Source: Achromobacter seleniivolatilans (GTDB lineage Bacteria > Pseudomonadota > Gammaproteobacteria > Burkholderiales > Burkholderiaceae_B). From it: 64,000 nucleotides of DNA. Every line of letters begins with the position of its first letter. Within the stretch, counting starts at the first letter, position 1. This document shows positions 47,304 through 56,807 of the stretch, piece after piece. Made by a program: the position numbers and the translations under genes. The DNA is taken from positions 2,170,001 through 2,234,000 of the forward strand of contig NZ_CP132976.1 in NCBI RefSeq assembly GCF_030864005.1, in the 5' to 3' direction. The notes below the pieces were generated by a model that saw only the letters and a program-made list of their open reading frames with translations, searched no databases and was not told the DNA's origin.

Positions 47304-50012
47304 TCAGGCGTATTGCGGGTTGGCTTTGTTCGGATTGATGCCGTACTTCTTGATGGCTTCAGCCACCTTGGCAACCGGCACCTTGCCCTCGTCGGCCAGC
47401 GCGCGCAGCGCGGCAACGACGACGAAGTGACGGTCCACTTCGAAGTGCTCACGCAGCTTCGAGCGGAAATCAGAGCGGCCGAAACCGTCGGTGCCCAGCA
47501 CCTTGTATTCGCGGCCCTTGGGCACGAACGGACGGATTTGATCCGCAAAGAGCTTCATGTAGTCGGTCGACGCGATGATCGGGCCTTCCGTCTTGGCCAG
47601 CTGTTCCGTGACGTAAGCGACTTGCGGCTTGGTTTCGTCAGGGTGCAGCATGTTGTGGCGTTCGGCGTCCAGACCATTGCGGCGCAGTTCGGTGAAGCTG
47701 GTGACGCTCCACAGATCCGATGCAACGCCCCAATCGGCGTCCAGCAGTTCTTGCGCAGCCATGACTTCGCGCAGGATCGTGCCCGAGCCCATCAGTTGCA
47801 CGCGGTTCTTGCCCTTGCCGTGCGTCTTCAGCTTGTACATGCCCTTGATGATGCCTTCCTCGTCGCCCTTGGTCAGACCGGGCTGCGGGTAGTTTTCGTT
47901 CATCACCGTCAGGTAGTAATAGACATTTTCCTGGTCTTCCACCATGCGCTTCAAGCCATGCTGGATGATGACGGCCAACTCATGGCCGAACGTCGGGTCG
48001 TAGGACACGCAGTTCGGGATGGTGGACGCCAGGATGTGGCTGTGACCGTCTTCGTGCTGCAGGCCTTCGCCGTTGAGCGTCGTGCGGCCGGCAGTGCCGC
48101 CCAGCAGGAAGCCGCGAGCTTGCATGTCGCCCGCTGCCCAGGCCAGATCGCCAATGCGCTGGAACCCGAACATCGAGTAGTAGATGAAGAACGGAATCAT
48201 GATGCGGTTGTTCGAGGAGTACGACGTGGCCGCCGCAATCCACGAGCTCATCGCGCCCGCTTCGTTGATGCCTTCTTGCAGCAGCTGGCCGTCGGCCGCT
48301 TCGCGGTAGTACATCACCTGGTCCTTGTCGACCGGGGTGTATTTCTGGCCTTCCGGCGCATAGATACCGATCTGGCGGAACAGGCCTTCCATACCGAACG
48401 TACGCGATTCGTCGGCCAGAATCGGCACAACGCGCGGACCCAGGTCCTTGTCGCGCAGCACTTGATTCAGGATGCGCACAAAGGCTTGGGTGGTGGAGAT
48501 TTCACGGCCTTCGGCGGTGGGTTCCAACACGGCCTTGAACGCGTCCAAAGCGGGCGCCGTCAGCTTTTCGTCGGCCTTGGAGCGGCGGCGCGGCAGGTAA
48601 CCGCCCAGCTCGGCGCGACGCTCGTGCAGGTACTTCATTTCCGGCGAATCTTCGGCCGGCTTGAAGTACGGCAGGTCTTCCAGTTGATCGTCGGGAATCG
48701 GGATGCCGAAACGATCACGGAATTCGCGGATCGATTCCAGTTCCAGCTTCTTTTGCTGGTGGGTCGGGTTCTTGGCCTGACCCACGTGGCCCATGCCGTA
48801 ACCCTTGATGGTCTTGGCCAGGATGACGGTGGGTTGACCAGTGTGGCTGGTCGCGGCGTCAAACGCAGCGTACACCTTGTGGGGATCGTGGCCGCCACGG
48901 TTCAGGCGCCAGATGTCCTCGTCGCTCATGCGCGACACGGCTTCCAGCAGCTTGGGGTGCTTGCCAAAGAAATGTTCACGGACGAACTTGCCGTCATTGG
49001 CCTTGTACGCTTGGTACTCGCCGTCAACGGTGTCTTCCATGATCTGGCGCAGGATGCCTTCCTTGTCGTGCGCCAACAGCGGGTCCCAGTAACCGCCCCA
49101 GATCAGCTTGATCACGTTCCAGCCCGAACCACGGAAGTCGCCTTCCAGTTCCTGGATGATCTTGCCGTTGCCGCGTACCGGACCGTCCAGGCGCTGCAGG
49201 TTGCAGTTCACCACGAAGATCAGGTTGTCGAGCTTTTCGCGCGCCGCCAAGGCGATTGCGCCCAGCGATTCGGGTTCGTCCATTTCGCCGTCGCCGCAGA
49301 ACACCCAGACCTTGCGGTTGCTGGTGTCGGCGATGCCGCGGGCGTGCAGATACTTCAGGAAGCGGGCCTGATAGATGGCCATCAGCGGGCCCAGGCCCAT
49401 CGACACCGTCGGGAACTGCCAGAATTCCGGCATCAGCTTCGGGTGCGGGTAGGACGACAGGCCCTTGCCGTCCACTTCCTGGCGGAAGTGATTCAGCTGC
49501 TCTTCGGTCAGGCGGCCTTCAAGATAGGCGCGGCCGTACATACCGGGGGACGTGTGGCCCTGGAAATAGACCAGGTCGCCGCCGTGGCCTTCAGCTTCGG
49601 CGTGCCAGAAGTGGTTCTGGCCGCAGCCGATCATGGTGGCCAGCGAGGCGAACGACGCAATGTGGCCGCCCAGGTCGCCGCCGTCCGGCGGGTTGTGCTT
49701 GTTGGCCTTGACGACCATTGCCATGGCGTTCCAGCGCACGTACGAACGAATACGCGTTTCCAGCTCCAGGTTGCCCGGGTGCGCCGGCTCCAGGCCGGGG
49801 GGAATCGTGTTGACGTATGCGGTATTCGGCGAGAATGGGATGTGGGCGCCAGAGCGACGGGCTTCGTCGATCAGGCGTTCCAGCAGGTAGTGCGCGCGCT
49901 GCGGCCCTTCGCGATCAAGGACTGCCGCCAGGGCTTCGAGCCACTCCTGGGTTTCAAGGGTGTCTTCGTCGTTGGCAGCCTGCGGGGCGCCAGCCTGGGC
50001 GAAAGAGGACAT
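47304..50012 (-). CDS. aceE: Pyruvate dehydrogenase E1 component (homodimeric)
   Basis: E1 decarboxylates pyruvate using thiamine diphosphate and passes acetyl to the lipoyl arms. The 902-residue protein is of the homodimeric AceE type. The ThDP/Mg motif is FCGDGEMDEPESLG with NCNLQRLDGPV downstream. LAKTIKGYGMGHVGQAKNPTHQQK and NRIMIPFFIYYSMFGFQRIGD are AceE signatures. I chose the ATG at 50012 (MSSFAQAGAPQ) because AGGAG is about 8 bases upstream; the frame is open to 50171. It is the first gene of aceE-aceF-lpdA, and the upstream gap holds two palindromes. Confidence 0.98.
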   Translation of the reverse strand: MSSFAQAGAPQAANDEDTLETQEWLEALAAVLDREGPQRAHYLLERLIDEARRSGAHIPFSPNTAYVNTIPPGLEPAHPGNLELETRIRSYVRWNAMAMVVKANKHNPPDGGDLGGHIASFASLATMIGCGQNHFWHAEAEGHGGDLVYFQGHTSPGMYGRAYLEGRLTEEQLNHFRQEVDGKGLSSYPHPKLMPEFWQFPTVSMGLGPLMAIYQARFLKYLHARGIADTSNRKVWVFCGDGEMDEPESLGAIALAAREKLDNLIFVVNCNLQRLDGPVRGNGKIIQELEGDFRGSGWNVIKLIWGGYWDPLLAHDKEGILRQIMEDTVDGEYQAYKANDGKFVREHFFGKHPKLLEAVSRMSDEDIWRLNRGGHDPHKVYAAFDAATSHTGQPTVILAKTIKGYGMGHVGQAKNPTHQQKKLELESIREFRDRFGIPIPDDQLEDLPYFKPAEDSPEMKYLHERRAELGGYLPRRRSKADEKLTAPALDAFKAVLEPTAEGREISTTQAFVRILNQVLRDKDLGPRVVPILADESRTFGMEGLFRQIGIYAPEGQKYTPVDKDQVMYYREAADGQLLQEGINEAGAMSSWIAAATSYSSNNRIMIPFFIYYSMFGFQRIGDLAWAAGDMQARGFLLGGTAGRTTLNGEGLQHEDGHSHILASTIPNCVSYDPTFGHELAVIIQHGLKRMVEDQENVYYYLTVMNENYPQPGLTKGDEEGIIKGMYKLKTHGKGKNRVQLMGSGTILREVMAAQELLDADWGVASDLWSVTSFTELRRNGLDAERHNMLHPDETKPQVAYVTEQLAKTEGPIIASTDYMKLFADQIRPFVPKGREYKVLGTDGFGRSDFRSKLREHFEVDRHFVVVAALRALADEGKVPVAKVAEAIKKYGINPNKANPQYA

Positions 50013-50075
50013 CGTGTGTCTCCTGTTGGGGTTCGTCGTGACCACACCCGCTTGATTTTCTACTCGCGGACACTG

Positions 50076-50106
50076 CATGGTAGCCGGGATCATCCGGGCT
50101 ACCATG
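50076..50106. promoter_or_regulatory. 31-bp imperfect palindrome upstream of aceE
   Basis: Arms CATGGTAGCCGGGAT and ATCCGGGCTACCATG match at 14 of 15 positions around a 1-base centre. It lies 64-94 bases before the aceE ATG, so it can be an operator or a leader hairpin (attenuator-like, but with no clear T-run). It resembles none of the sites I know; E. coli PdhR sites are ATTGGT/ACCAAT-like. Confidence 0.55.
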
Positions 50107-50224
50107 GCATGCATGGGTCGGGGTGTTTTTTCTAGAGACCTGCTTTGGGTCGGTTCCCTATCAGCCGGCATTCTAAGAAAGAAGATTAACCGCTCGCAAG
50201 CAAAATTTCATGTTGCGGTACGGC

Positions 50225-50241
50225 ATTTCATAATATGAAAT
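50225..50241. promoter_or_regulatory. 17-bp perfect palindrome ATTTCATA-A-TATGAAAT
   Basis: 8-bp arms around a single central base, in the AT-rich part of the aceE/sensor-kinase gap. A further half-site ATTTCAT lies about 20 bases to the left (near 50206). It looks like an operator for a dimeric regulator. Confidence 0.55.
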
Positions 50242-50365
50242 ATTGAATACCAGCTGAATGGCTTATATGCACTCTTTTTAGGCTGTACTCCAAAAGCCGG
50301 GCTTGATTCCCGGCAATTCCCCGCCAACACGCACTAAAATGCGCGGTCTATCTGGCCCGAATTCC

Positions 50366-52120
50366 ATGTCCAGCGCGCCCAAGTCCAATATACCTACGCC
50401 GTTTCACGATCATGCCCGCACCCGCCGCCGCGGCGTGTACTGGGTCACGCCTGCCATGGTGCTGATTCTGTACATCTGTGTGATGGGGGTGTTCTTCTGG
50501 CTGCAACGCATTCATGACGATAGCGTCATGTTTGTCACGATCGACCAGGAAATGCGCCAGCAACGCCTGATATGGGTGGTGCTGGCTTTGTCCTGCGTGA
50601 TTGTCATCAGCTTACTGATGCTGTGGCGCTACACGCGCTTTCGCTCTACCGCCGAAGCCGCACTGATCGCCGAGACCGGTTTTCGCCGCGCCATGGAAAA
50701 TTCCATGTCCACCGGCATGCGCGTACTGGATATGGAAGGCCGCATTGCCTATGTAAACCCGGCGTTCTGCCGAATGATCGGCTGGAACGAGGCCGACCTG
50801 ATCGGCCGCAGCCCGCCCTTCCCGTATTGGGTGCCCGGCCGTCATGAACAGCACCAGCACACGCTGGACGTGCTGATGTCGGGCAAGACCCCCAGCAGCG
50901 GCCTGGAAGTCGAAGCGCAGCGGCGCGACGGCTCGCGCTTTACGGCGCGGATGTATGTGTCACCCCTGCTGGACCCGAACGGCAACCAGATCGGCTGGAT
51001 GACCTCCATGACCGACATCACCGAACCCAAGCGCATCCGCGAGGCGCTGACCGCCGCGCACGAACGCTTCATGACGGTGCTGGAAGGCCTGGACGACGCC
51101 ATCTCGGTGACGGCGGACACGCACGATGGCCTGGAACTGCTGTTTGCCAACCGTACCTACCGCCGCGTGTTCGGCGCCCAGACGGGCGGCCATGACGAGC
51201 TGCTGGCCGGCCGCCGTGGCCGCTTCACCGACGAATCGGTGGAAGTGTTTGCGCCGTCCGTGCAGCGCTGGTTTGAAGTGCACCACCGCATGCTGGCCTG
51301 GACCGACGGCCGCCGCGTGCGTATGCAAGTTGCGCGCGACATCACCGAGCGCCGTGGCCACGAAGAGGCATCTCGCGTGCAGCAGGAAAAAATCCAGCTG
51401 ACCAGCCGCCTGACCACCATGGGCGAAATGGCCTCGTCGCTGGCGCACGAACTGAACCAGCCGCTGACCGCCATCGCCAACTACAGCATGGGCGCGGTTG
51501 CGCTGGTCAAGGCTGGCCACACCAGCCCCAACATGCTGCTGCCCGCGCTGGAAAAAGCCGCCGCGCAGGCTGAACGCGCCGGCAAGATCATCAGCCGCAT
51601 TCGGGAATTCGTGAAGCGCAGCGAACCGCGCCGCCAGCGCGTGGCGATCGGCCGCATTGTCGACAATGCCATCGGCTTTGCCGAAATCGATGCCCGCAAG
51701 CGCCGCATCCGCATCGACAGCTTTGTGCCGTCGAACGCGCCGGACGTTCTGGCCGACCCCATCCTGATCGAACAAGTGCTGCTCAACCTGTTGAAGAACG
51801 GGCTGGAAGCCATGGAAAACAGCGAGTCCGACGAGCTCAAGGTCGCGGTCATCCTGCACGAACAGCAAATTGAAGTGGCGGTTGTGGACCGCGGCCATGG
51901 TCTGGCCGAGCCCGAACGCCTGTTTGAACCGTTCTTCAGCACCAAGACCCAGGGCCTGGGCATGGGACTGAATATCTGCCGTACCATTATTGAATCGCAC
52001 CACGGCCGTCTGTGGGCGGACCCAAACCCCGCCGGCGGTACTATCTTCCGCTTTACCCTGCCCTGCGCTGCGCCCCAGTCGCAGGCCCAGAATGATCAGT
52101 CCGAGGAGTTGCACGCATGA
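50366..52120 (+). CDS. PAS-containing membrane sensor histidine kinase (FixL-like)
   Basis: A 584-residue sensor kinase. It has two membrane helices (about 25-48 and 70-92) enclosing a short periplasmic segment. A PAS domain (about 105-235, GRIAYVNPAFCRMIGWNEADLIG) is followed by a second PAS-like region (about 245-345). The kinase core has the H-box MGEMASSLAHELNQPLTAIANY, the N-box LNLLKNGLEAME and the G-boxes VDRGHGL and GLGMGLNICRTII. The start is uncertain (ATG 50366 or 50339); neither has a good ribosome-binding site. It overlaps the response regulator gene by 4 bases. Signal unknown. Divergent from aceE, so control of pyruvate metabolism is a reasonable guess. Confidence 0.9.
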   Translation: MSSAPKSNIPTPFHDHARTRRRGVYWVTPAMVLILYICVMGVFFWLQRIHDDSVMFVTIDQEMRQQRLIWVVLALSCVIVISLLMLWRYTRFRSTAEAALIAETGFRRAMENSMSTGMRVLDMEGRIAYVNPAFCRMIGWNEADLIGRSPPFPYWVPGRHEQHQHTLDVLMSGKTPSSGLEVEAQRRDGSRFTARMYVSPLLDPNGNQIGWMTSMTDITEPKRIREALTAAHERFMTVLEGLDDAISVTADTHDGLELLFANRTYRRVFGAQTGGHDELLAGRRGRFTDESVEVFAPSVQRWFEVHHRMLAWTDGRRVRMQVARDITERRGHEEASRVQQEKIQLTSRLTTMGEMASSLAHELNQPLTAIANYSMGAVALVKAGHTSPNMLLPALEKAAAQAERAGKIISRIREFVKRSEPRRQRVAIGRIVDNAIGFAEIDARKRRIRIDSFVPSNAPDVLADPILIEQVLLNLLKNGLEAMENSESDELKVAVILHEQQIEVAVVDRGHGLAEPERLFEPFFSTKTQGLGMGLNICRTIIESHHGRLWADPNPAGGTIFRFTLPCAAPQSQAQNDQSEELHA

Positions 52121-52743
52121 ACACGCCCCACCTGTCGAGCACGGTATTTATTGTTGACGACGACGAAGCGGTCCGCGATTCGCTGCGCTGGCTATTGGAA
52201 GCCAACGGCTACCGCGTTCGCGCCTATGCCAGTGGCGAATCCTTCCTGGAAGATTACGACGCCAGCCAGATTGGCGTCCTGATCGCCGACGTGCGCATGC
52301 CCGGCATGAGCGGCCTGGAACTGCAAGAACAACTGATCGTCCGCAATGCTCCGCTGCCCATCGTGTTCATCACGGGCCACGGCGACGTGCCCATGGCCGT
52401 GTCGACCATGAAAAAAGGCGCGATCGACTTCCTGGAAAAGCCCTTCAACGAGTCCGATTTGCGCGAAATCGTTGCGCGCATGCTTGAGCAGGCGACGCAA
52501 CGCGTCAGCAAGCACCAGGCCCAGAAGGATCACGAAGCCATGCTGGCGCGCCTGACCGCGCGCGAGCAGCAGGTGCTGGAGCGCATTGTCGCCGGCCGCT
52601 TGAACAAGCAGATTGCCGACGATCTGGGCATCAGCATCAAGACCGTCGAGGCGCACCGCGCCAACATTATGGAAAAACTTGAAGTGACTACCGTTGCTGA
52701 TTTGATGAAAGTGGCTTTGGCCAAACCCGAGGCACACGCATGA
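52117..52743 (+). CDS. FixJ/NarL-type response regulator
   Basis: A 208-residue DNA-binding response regulator. The receiver domain (1-125) has [13 protein letters not shown], phospho-acceptor Asp58 in [12 protein letters not shown], and the Lys in [11 protein letters not shown]. The LuxR-type helix-turn-helix (about 143-208) has [20 protein letters not shown] and [17 protein letters not shown]. It closely resembles the FixJ/TodT group. It overlaps the kinase gene by ATGA and folD by ATGA, so all three are translationally coupled. Target genes unknown; the adjacent palindromes at 50076 and 50225 are candidates. Confidence 0.95.
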   Translation: MNTPHLSSTVFIVDDDEAVRDSLRWLLEANGYRVRAYASGESFLEDYDASQIGVLIADVRMPGMSGLELQEQLIVRNAPLPIVFITGHGDVPMAVSTMKKGAIDFLEKPFNESDLREIVARMLEQATQRVSKHQAQKDHEAMLARLTAREQQVLERIVAGRLNKQIADDLGISIKTVEAHRANIMEKLEVTTVADLMKVALAKPEAHA

Positions 52744-53591
52744 CCGCAAGAGTGATCGATGGCGCAGCACTGTCGCTGCGCATTCGCGAAGAAGTCGCCC
52801 AGCGCGTAGCCGCTCTGGCTGCAAAGGGAACCCGCCCCGGCCTGGCCGTTGTGCTGGTGGGCGCGGACCCCGCGTCTCAGGTGTATGTGCGCAATAAGGT
52901 CGCTGCCTGCGAAAAGGCCGGCCTGCATTCCGTTAAAGAGCAATATCCGGCTGAGATGACCGAGGCCGAACTGCTGGCCCGCATCGCCGTGCTGAACCAG
53001 GACCCGTCCATCCACGGCATTCTGGTGCAACTGCCGTTGCCCAAGCACATGGATTCCCACAAGGTCATCGAAGCCATTGCGGCCGAGAAAGACGTGGACG
53101 GTTTCCACATCAGCAACGCCGGTCTGCTCATGACTGGCCAGCCGCTGTTCCGCCCTTGCACGCCCTATGGCGTGATGAAGATGCTGGAATCGGAAGGCGT
53201 AACCTTGCGCGGCGCTGAAGCGGTCATCGTCGGCGCCAGCAACATCGTGGGCAAGCCGATGGCCATGCTGCTGTTGCAGGCCGGCGCCACCATCACGATC
53301 TGCAACTCCAAGACGCGCGACCTGGCGGCCCAGACCCGCCGTGCCGACGTGCTGGTGGTTGCCACGGGCAAACCCGGCATGATCGACGGTTCGATGATCA
53401 AGCCCGGCGCCGTCGTCATTGACGTGGGCATCAACCGCGGCGAAGACGGCAAGCTGTGCGGCGACGTGGACTTTGCGTCCGCCAGCCAAGTTGCCAGCGC
53501 CATCACGCCCGTCCCCGGCGGCGTAGGCCCCATGACCATTGCCATGCTGCTGGTCAACACGGTGGAAGCCGCGGAACGCGCCGCAGGCTGA
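52740..53591 (+). CDS. folD: Methylenetetrahydrofolate dehydrogenase/cyclohydrolase FolD
   Basis: FolD (283 residues) interconverts methylene- and formyl-tetrahydrofolate using NADP, supplying one-carbon units. Active-site residues are in [16 protein letters not shown] (Tyr and Lys). [29 protein letters not shown] and the NADP-binding [17 protein letters not shown] are diagnostic. Usual length. Its start codon overlaps the stop of the response regulator gene, so it is co-translated with the two-component system. Confidence 0.98.
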   Translation: MTARVIDGAALSLRIREEVAQRVAALAAKGTRPGLAVVLVGADPASQVYVRNKVAACEKAGLHSVKEQYPAEMTEAELLARIAVLNQDPSIHGILVQLPLPKHMDSHKVIEAIAAEKDVDGFHISNAGLLMTGQPLFRPCTPYGVMKMLESEGVTLRGAEAVIVGASNIVGKPMAMLLLQAGATITICNSKTRDLAAQTRRADVLVVATGKPGMIDGSMIKPGAVVIDVGINRGEDGKLCGDVDFASASQVASAITPVPGGVGPMTIAMLLVNTVEAAERAAG

Positions 53592-53600
53592 TTGAAGACG

Positions 53601-53634
53601 CGCCCACCGCCTGCGGGCGGCACGGGCGCATTTT
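53601..53634 (+). terminator. Possible terminator after folD
   Basis: Nested GC-rich pairing CCGCC / GGCGG with an outer CGCCC / GGGCG, followed by CATTTTC. The pairing is asymmetric and the T-run short. Confidence 0.45.
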
Positions 53635-53733
53635 CTGCACCATGCGCAGGTAGCGGCGCTGTCATGCCCTGATGCCCCTTGCATTTGGCCGTATCGCCCC
53701 TACCTGATTCCTATCTCTTTCGCCGGTAACATC

Positions 53734-55800
53734 ATGACCCAGAACCCTCTGCTCGCTCCCGTCTCCGACCTGGTCGACTACGCGGCCGTCAAGCCCGGGC
53801 ATATTGTCCCGGCCGTCGAAGAACTTCTTGGCATCGCGCGCAAGGCCGTGGACCATGCCGCTGACACCGCGCTGGCGCCCACCTGGGAAGCCGTGGTGGA
53901 ACCGCTGGATACCGCTTCCGAACGCCTGTGGCGCGCCTGGTCTGTTGCCGGCCACTTGAACGCCGTGGTCAACACGCCGGAACTGCGTGAAGCGTATAAC
54001 GCCGCCCTGCCGCTGATTACCGAATTCTCGACCTGGGTTGGCCTGCACGAAGGTCTGTACAAGCAATATCAACGCCTGGCCGCCGCCCCTGATTTTGCAT
54101 CGTGGACGCCGGTGCGCCGCCGCATTGTCGAGATGGCCCTGCGTGACTTCCGCTTGAGCGGCGTCGAACTGCAAGGCGCCGACCGCGAACGCTATGCCGT
54201 CATCTCCGACCGCGAGGCGCAAGCGTCGCAGAAGTTCTCGGAAAACGTGCTGGACTCCATTGACGCCTGGTCGCTGGTGGTGGAAGACGAAACCCGCCTG
54301 GCAGGCATTCCGGCTGATGTTCTGGCCGCAGCGCGCGCTGCCGCCGAAGAAGACGGCAAGCCGGGCTGGAAGCTCACGCTCAAGATGCCGTGCTATCTGC
54401 CCGTGATGCAGTACGCGCAAGACCGTTCGCTGCGTGAAGCCCTGTACCGCGGCTACGGCACCGTTGCCTCTGAACAAGGCGACGCCAAGTTCGACAATTC
54501 CCCGCTGATCGAAGAAATGCTTGCGCTGCGGGCCGAAGAATCCGGCCTGCTGGGCCTGGGCACCTATGCCGCCCTGCGCCTGCAAACCCGTATGGCCCGC
54601 GACGCGAAAGAAGTCACCGTCTTTCTGCGCGATCTGGCCGCCCGCGCCAAGCCCTATGCCCAACGTGACCTGGCTGAACTGACCGCGTACGCCACCGGCG
54701 AACTCGGCCTGGACAGCCTGCAACCCTGGGACGTGGCCTACGCATCGGAACGCCTGCGCGAATCGCGCTACGCGTACTCCGAAGACGAAGTGAAGCAATA
54801 CTTCACCGAACCGCGCGTGCTGGCCGGCCTGTACGACGTCATTGAAAATCTGTTCGACGTCCGGCTGTCGGAAACGCCTGTGTCGACCTGGCATAGCGAT
54901 GCCCGCGGCGTCCGCGTGGAAAGCCCGAACGGTGATCTGATTGGCTACCTGTACCTGGATCTGTACGCCCGCGCCGGCAAACAAAGCGGCGCCTGGGTAG
55001 ACAGCGAACGCGCCCGCCGCGTGGTGGCTGGCCGCGTGCAAACGCCGGTTGTCTACCTGACCTGCAATTTCTCGCGCCCGAACGGCGACCGCGCCGCCGT
55101 GCTTACGCACGACGACGTGATCACGCTGTTCCATGAAACCGGCCACGCGCTCCACGCCCTGCTGTCCGAAGTGGACGAGCCGGGCGCCGCGGCATTCGCC
55201 AGCGTGGAATGGGATGCCATCGAACTGCCGTCGCAGTTCATGGAGAATTTCTGCTGGGAATGGGCCGTCGTGCAAAAGCTGTCTGCACACGTGGAAACCG
55301 GCGAACCCCTGCCCCGCGCGCTGTATGACCGCATGATTGCGGCCCGCAATTACCAAAGCGGCATGCAAACCGTGCGCCAGATCGAATTCTCGCTGTTCGA
55401 CATGCTGATGCACGATCGGACCAAGGGCGCCTCCATCACCGAGGTACTGGCGCTGTTGCAAGAGGTGCGCCAGGAAGTCGCCGTGCTGTTCCCGCCGGCT
55501 TGGCATCGTTTGCCGCATGCCTTCTCGCATCTGTTTGCGGGCGGCTACGGTGCGGGTTATTACAGCTACAAGTGGGCTGAAGTGTTGTCTGCCGACGCCT
55601 ATGAAGCCTTCGAGGAAGCGGCGGCCAAGCAACCCGGCAATGCGCTGGGCACGCTGGACCCGGAAACGGGCGCGCGCTTTCGCCGCGAAGTCCTGGCCGT
55701 GGGCGGCTCGCGTCCGGCGGCGGAGTCGTTTGCCGCCTTCCGGGGCCGCGCTCCGCGTATCGACGCCTTGCTGCGCCACAGCGGCATGAGCGGCAACTGA
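53734..55800 (+). CDS. prlC: Oligopeptidase A, M3 family zinc metallopeptidase
   Basis: A 688-residue cytosolic oligopeptidase of the thimet/M3 family, also called OpdA. The zinc motif HETGH is in TLFHETGHALHALLSEV, with the third ligand Glu in AAFASVEWDAIELPSQFMENF. LRLQTRMARDAKEVTVFLRDL and SHLFAGGYGAGYYSYKWAEVL are also typical. It degrades short peptides, including cleaved signal peptides. It is 142 bases after folD and ends before a clear terminator, so it is probably transcribed alone. Confidence 0.96.
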   Translation: MTQNPLLAPVSDLVDYAAVKPGHIVPAVEELLGIARKAVDHAADTALAPTWEAVVEPLDTASERLWRAWSVAGHLNAVVNTPELREAYNAALPLITEFSTWVGLHEGLYKQYQRLAAAPDFASWTPVRRRIVEMALRDFRLSGVELQGADRERYAVISDREAQASQKFSENVLDSIDAWSLVVEDETRLAGIPADVLAAARAAAEEDGKPGWKLTLKMPCYLPVMQYAQDRSLREALYRGYGTVASEQGDAKFDNSPLIEEMLALRAEESGLLGLGTYAALRLQTRMARDAKEVTVFLRDLAARAKPYAQRDLAELTAYATGELGLDSLQPWDVAYASERLRESRYAYSEDEVKQYFTEPRVLAGLYDVIENLFDVRLSETPVSTWHSDARGVRVESPNGDLIGYLYLDLYARAGKQSGAWVDSERARRVVAGRVQTPVVYLTCNFSRPNGDRAAVLTHDDVITLFHETGHALHALLSEVDEPGAAAFASVEWDAIELPSQFMENFCWEWAVVQKLSAHVETGEPLPRALYDRMIAARNYQSGMQTVRQIEFSLFDMLMHDRTKGASITEVLALLQEVRQEVAVLFPPAWHRLPHAFSHLFAGGYGAGYYSYKWAEVLSADAYEAFEEAAAKQPGNALGTLDPETGARFRREVLAVGGSRPAAESFAAFRGRAPRIDALLRHSGMSGN

Positions 55801-55820
55801 ACACACTTGCCCCGGCATAG

Positions 55821-55850
55821 ACGGCCCGCCTCGCAGCGGGCCGTTTTCCT
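55821..55850 (+). terminator. Rho-independent terminator of the oligopeptidase gene
   Basis: Perfect 9-bp stem ACGGCCCGC / GCGGGCCGT with a 6-base loop, followed by TTTTCCTTT. Confidence 0.9.
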
Positions 55851-56056
55851 TTGCGCGCCCTCCCCGCGCCAATGCCCCCGCTTTCCCGAACAGAAGGCGT
55901 TTTGCAACGCCAAATGTTTGCGCCAGAACAAACAGCCTGCACGCCCGACCCTGCCTGGCTCTTGGGCAACGTCAGGCGCCCGAGGCCAGCAGGTAGAATC
56001 AACGGGTTTGTCCCCGGGTTTCCTTTCTATCCACCCCTTTCGGCCCTTCTGGACTT

Positions 56057-56671
56057 ATGCGACACCTGATTACTGGCCGCGCCTGGCGCGGTCTGCTGCT
56101 GGCCCTGTGCGTATTCCTTGCCGCGTGCGGCGACCGGAACGTCGACTGGACCCTGTACAACGTGAAGGGGCACCTGCCCGACCTGAAGTTCTCCTTGCCC
56201 GGCGCGGGCGGCAAGACGGTCAGCAGCGAAGACCTCAAGGGCAAGACCGTGTTGCTGTTCTTCGGCTATGCCAGTTGCCCCGACATCTGCCCCACGACGA
56301 TGGCGCAGTTGACGGCCGTGCTGCAAAACCTGGGCGACAAAGCCAAAAACGTGCGCATTCTGTTCGTCAGTGTGGACCCGCACCGCGATACGCCCGATAT
56401 CCTGCAAGCCTACGTGAACGCGTTCAATAACAGCGCAATCGGCGTGACGGGCGATGAAAAGCAGATTGCCGATCTGGCCCGCCGCTATCGCGTGGCCTAT
56501 CAGATCGAAAAACCTCGGCCGGGCGACGACGCCGATATGTACGAAGTCACCCACAGCCGCGGCGTGTACATTTTCGACAAAGACGGGCGTGCGCGGTTGC
56601 TGGCGTCCGACACCGACAGCATCGAAGCGCTGACCAAAGACGTACGCCAGTTGATTGACATTACGTCCTGA
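56057..56671 (+). CDS. SCO1/SenC-family copper lipoprotein
   Basis: A 204-residue thioredoxin-like lipoprotein of the SCO1/SenC/PrrC family, which supplies copper to cytochrome c oxidase or acts as a thiol reductase. The lipobox is LAACG at about residue 24, so it is membrane-anchored in the periplasm. The copper ligands are visible as CPDIC (about 76-80) in YASCPDICPTTM, and a His in YEVTHSRGVYIF (about 165). FVSVDPHRDTPDIL is also typical. It stands alone here, with no cox genes beside it. Confidence 0.95.
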   Translation: MRHLITGRAWRGLLLALCVFLAACGDRNVDWTLYNVKGHLPDLKFSLPGAGGKTVSSEDLKGKTVLLFFGYASCPDICPTTMAQLTAVLQNLGDKAKNVRILFVSVDPHRDTPDILQAYVNAFNNSAIGVTGDEKQIADLARRYRVAYQIEKPRPGDDADMYEVTHSRGVYIFDKDGRARLLASDTDSIEALTKDVRQLIDITS

Positions 56672-56693
56672 CCCGGGCTGCCGCTACGACAAT

Positions 56694-56715
56694 GCGCCGC
56701 AGCATGTTGCGGCGC
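56694..56715 (+). other. Stem-loop after the SCO1/SenC gene
   Basis: Perfect 8-bp stem GCGCCGCA / TGCGGCGC with a 6-base loop, 22 bases after the stop. No T-run, so it is not a clear rho-independent terminator. Confidence 0.4.
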
Positions 56716-56807
56716 TGCGCCACATACCAGTTGTTACAGCGAGGCCGATCCGGGCGTGAGTATTATCGGAGCACATTGCCCCTTTTACCCAAGTAAGGAG
56801 TACGCGC

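Larger units (their letters stand above)
50013..50365. promoter_or_regulatory. Divergent control region between aceE and the two-component genes
   Basis: 353 bp containing no supportable gene. It must hold the aceE promoter (minus) and that of the sensor kinase gene (plus). Its centre, about 50165-50300, is AT-rich. The two palindromes are listed separately. A protein start upstream of 50366 (ATG 50339 or TTG 50303) would shorten it slightly. Confidence 0.6.

Noticed and set aside
44340..50135. A 1931-codon open frame on the plus strand across lpdA, aceF and aceE
   Set aside because: It is exactly antisense to three certain genes. Strong codon bias in GC-rich DNA removes stops from the opposite frame, and the translation is His/Arg/Val-rich with no domain.
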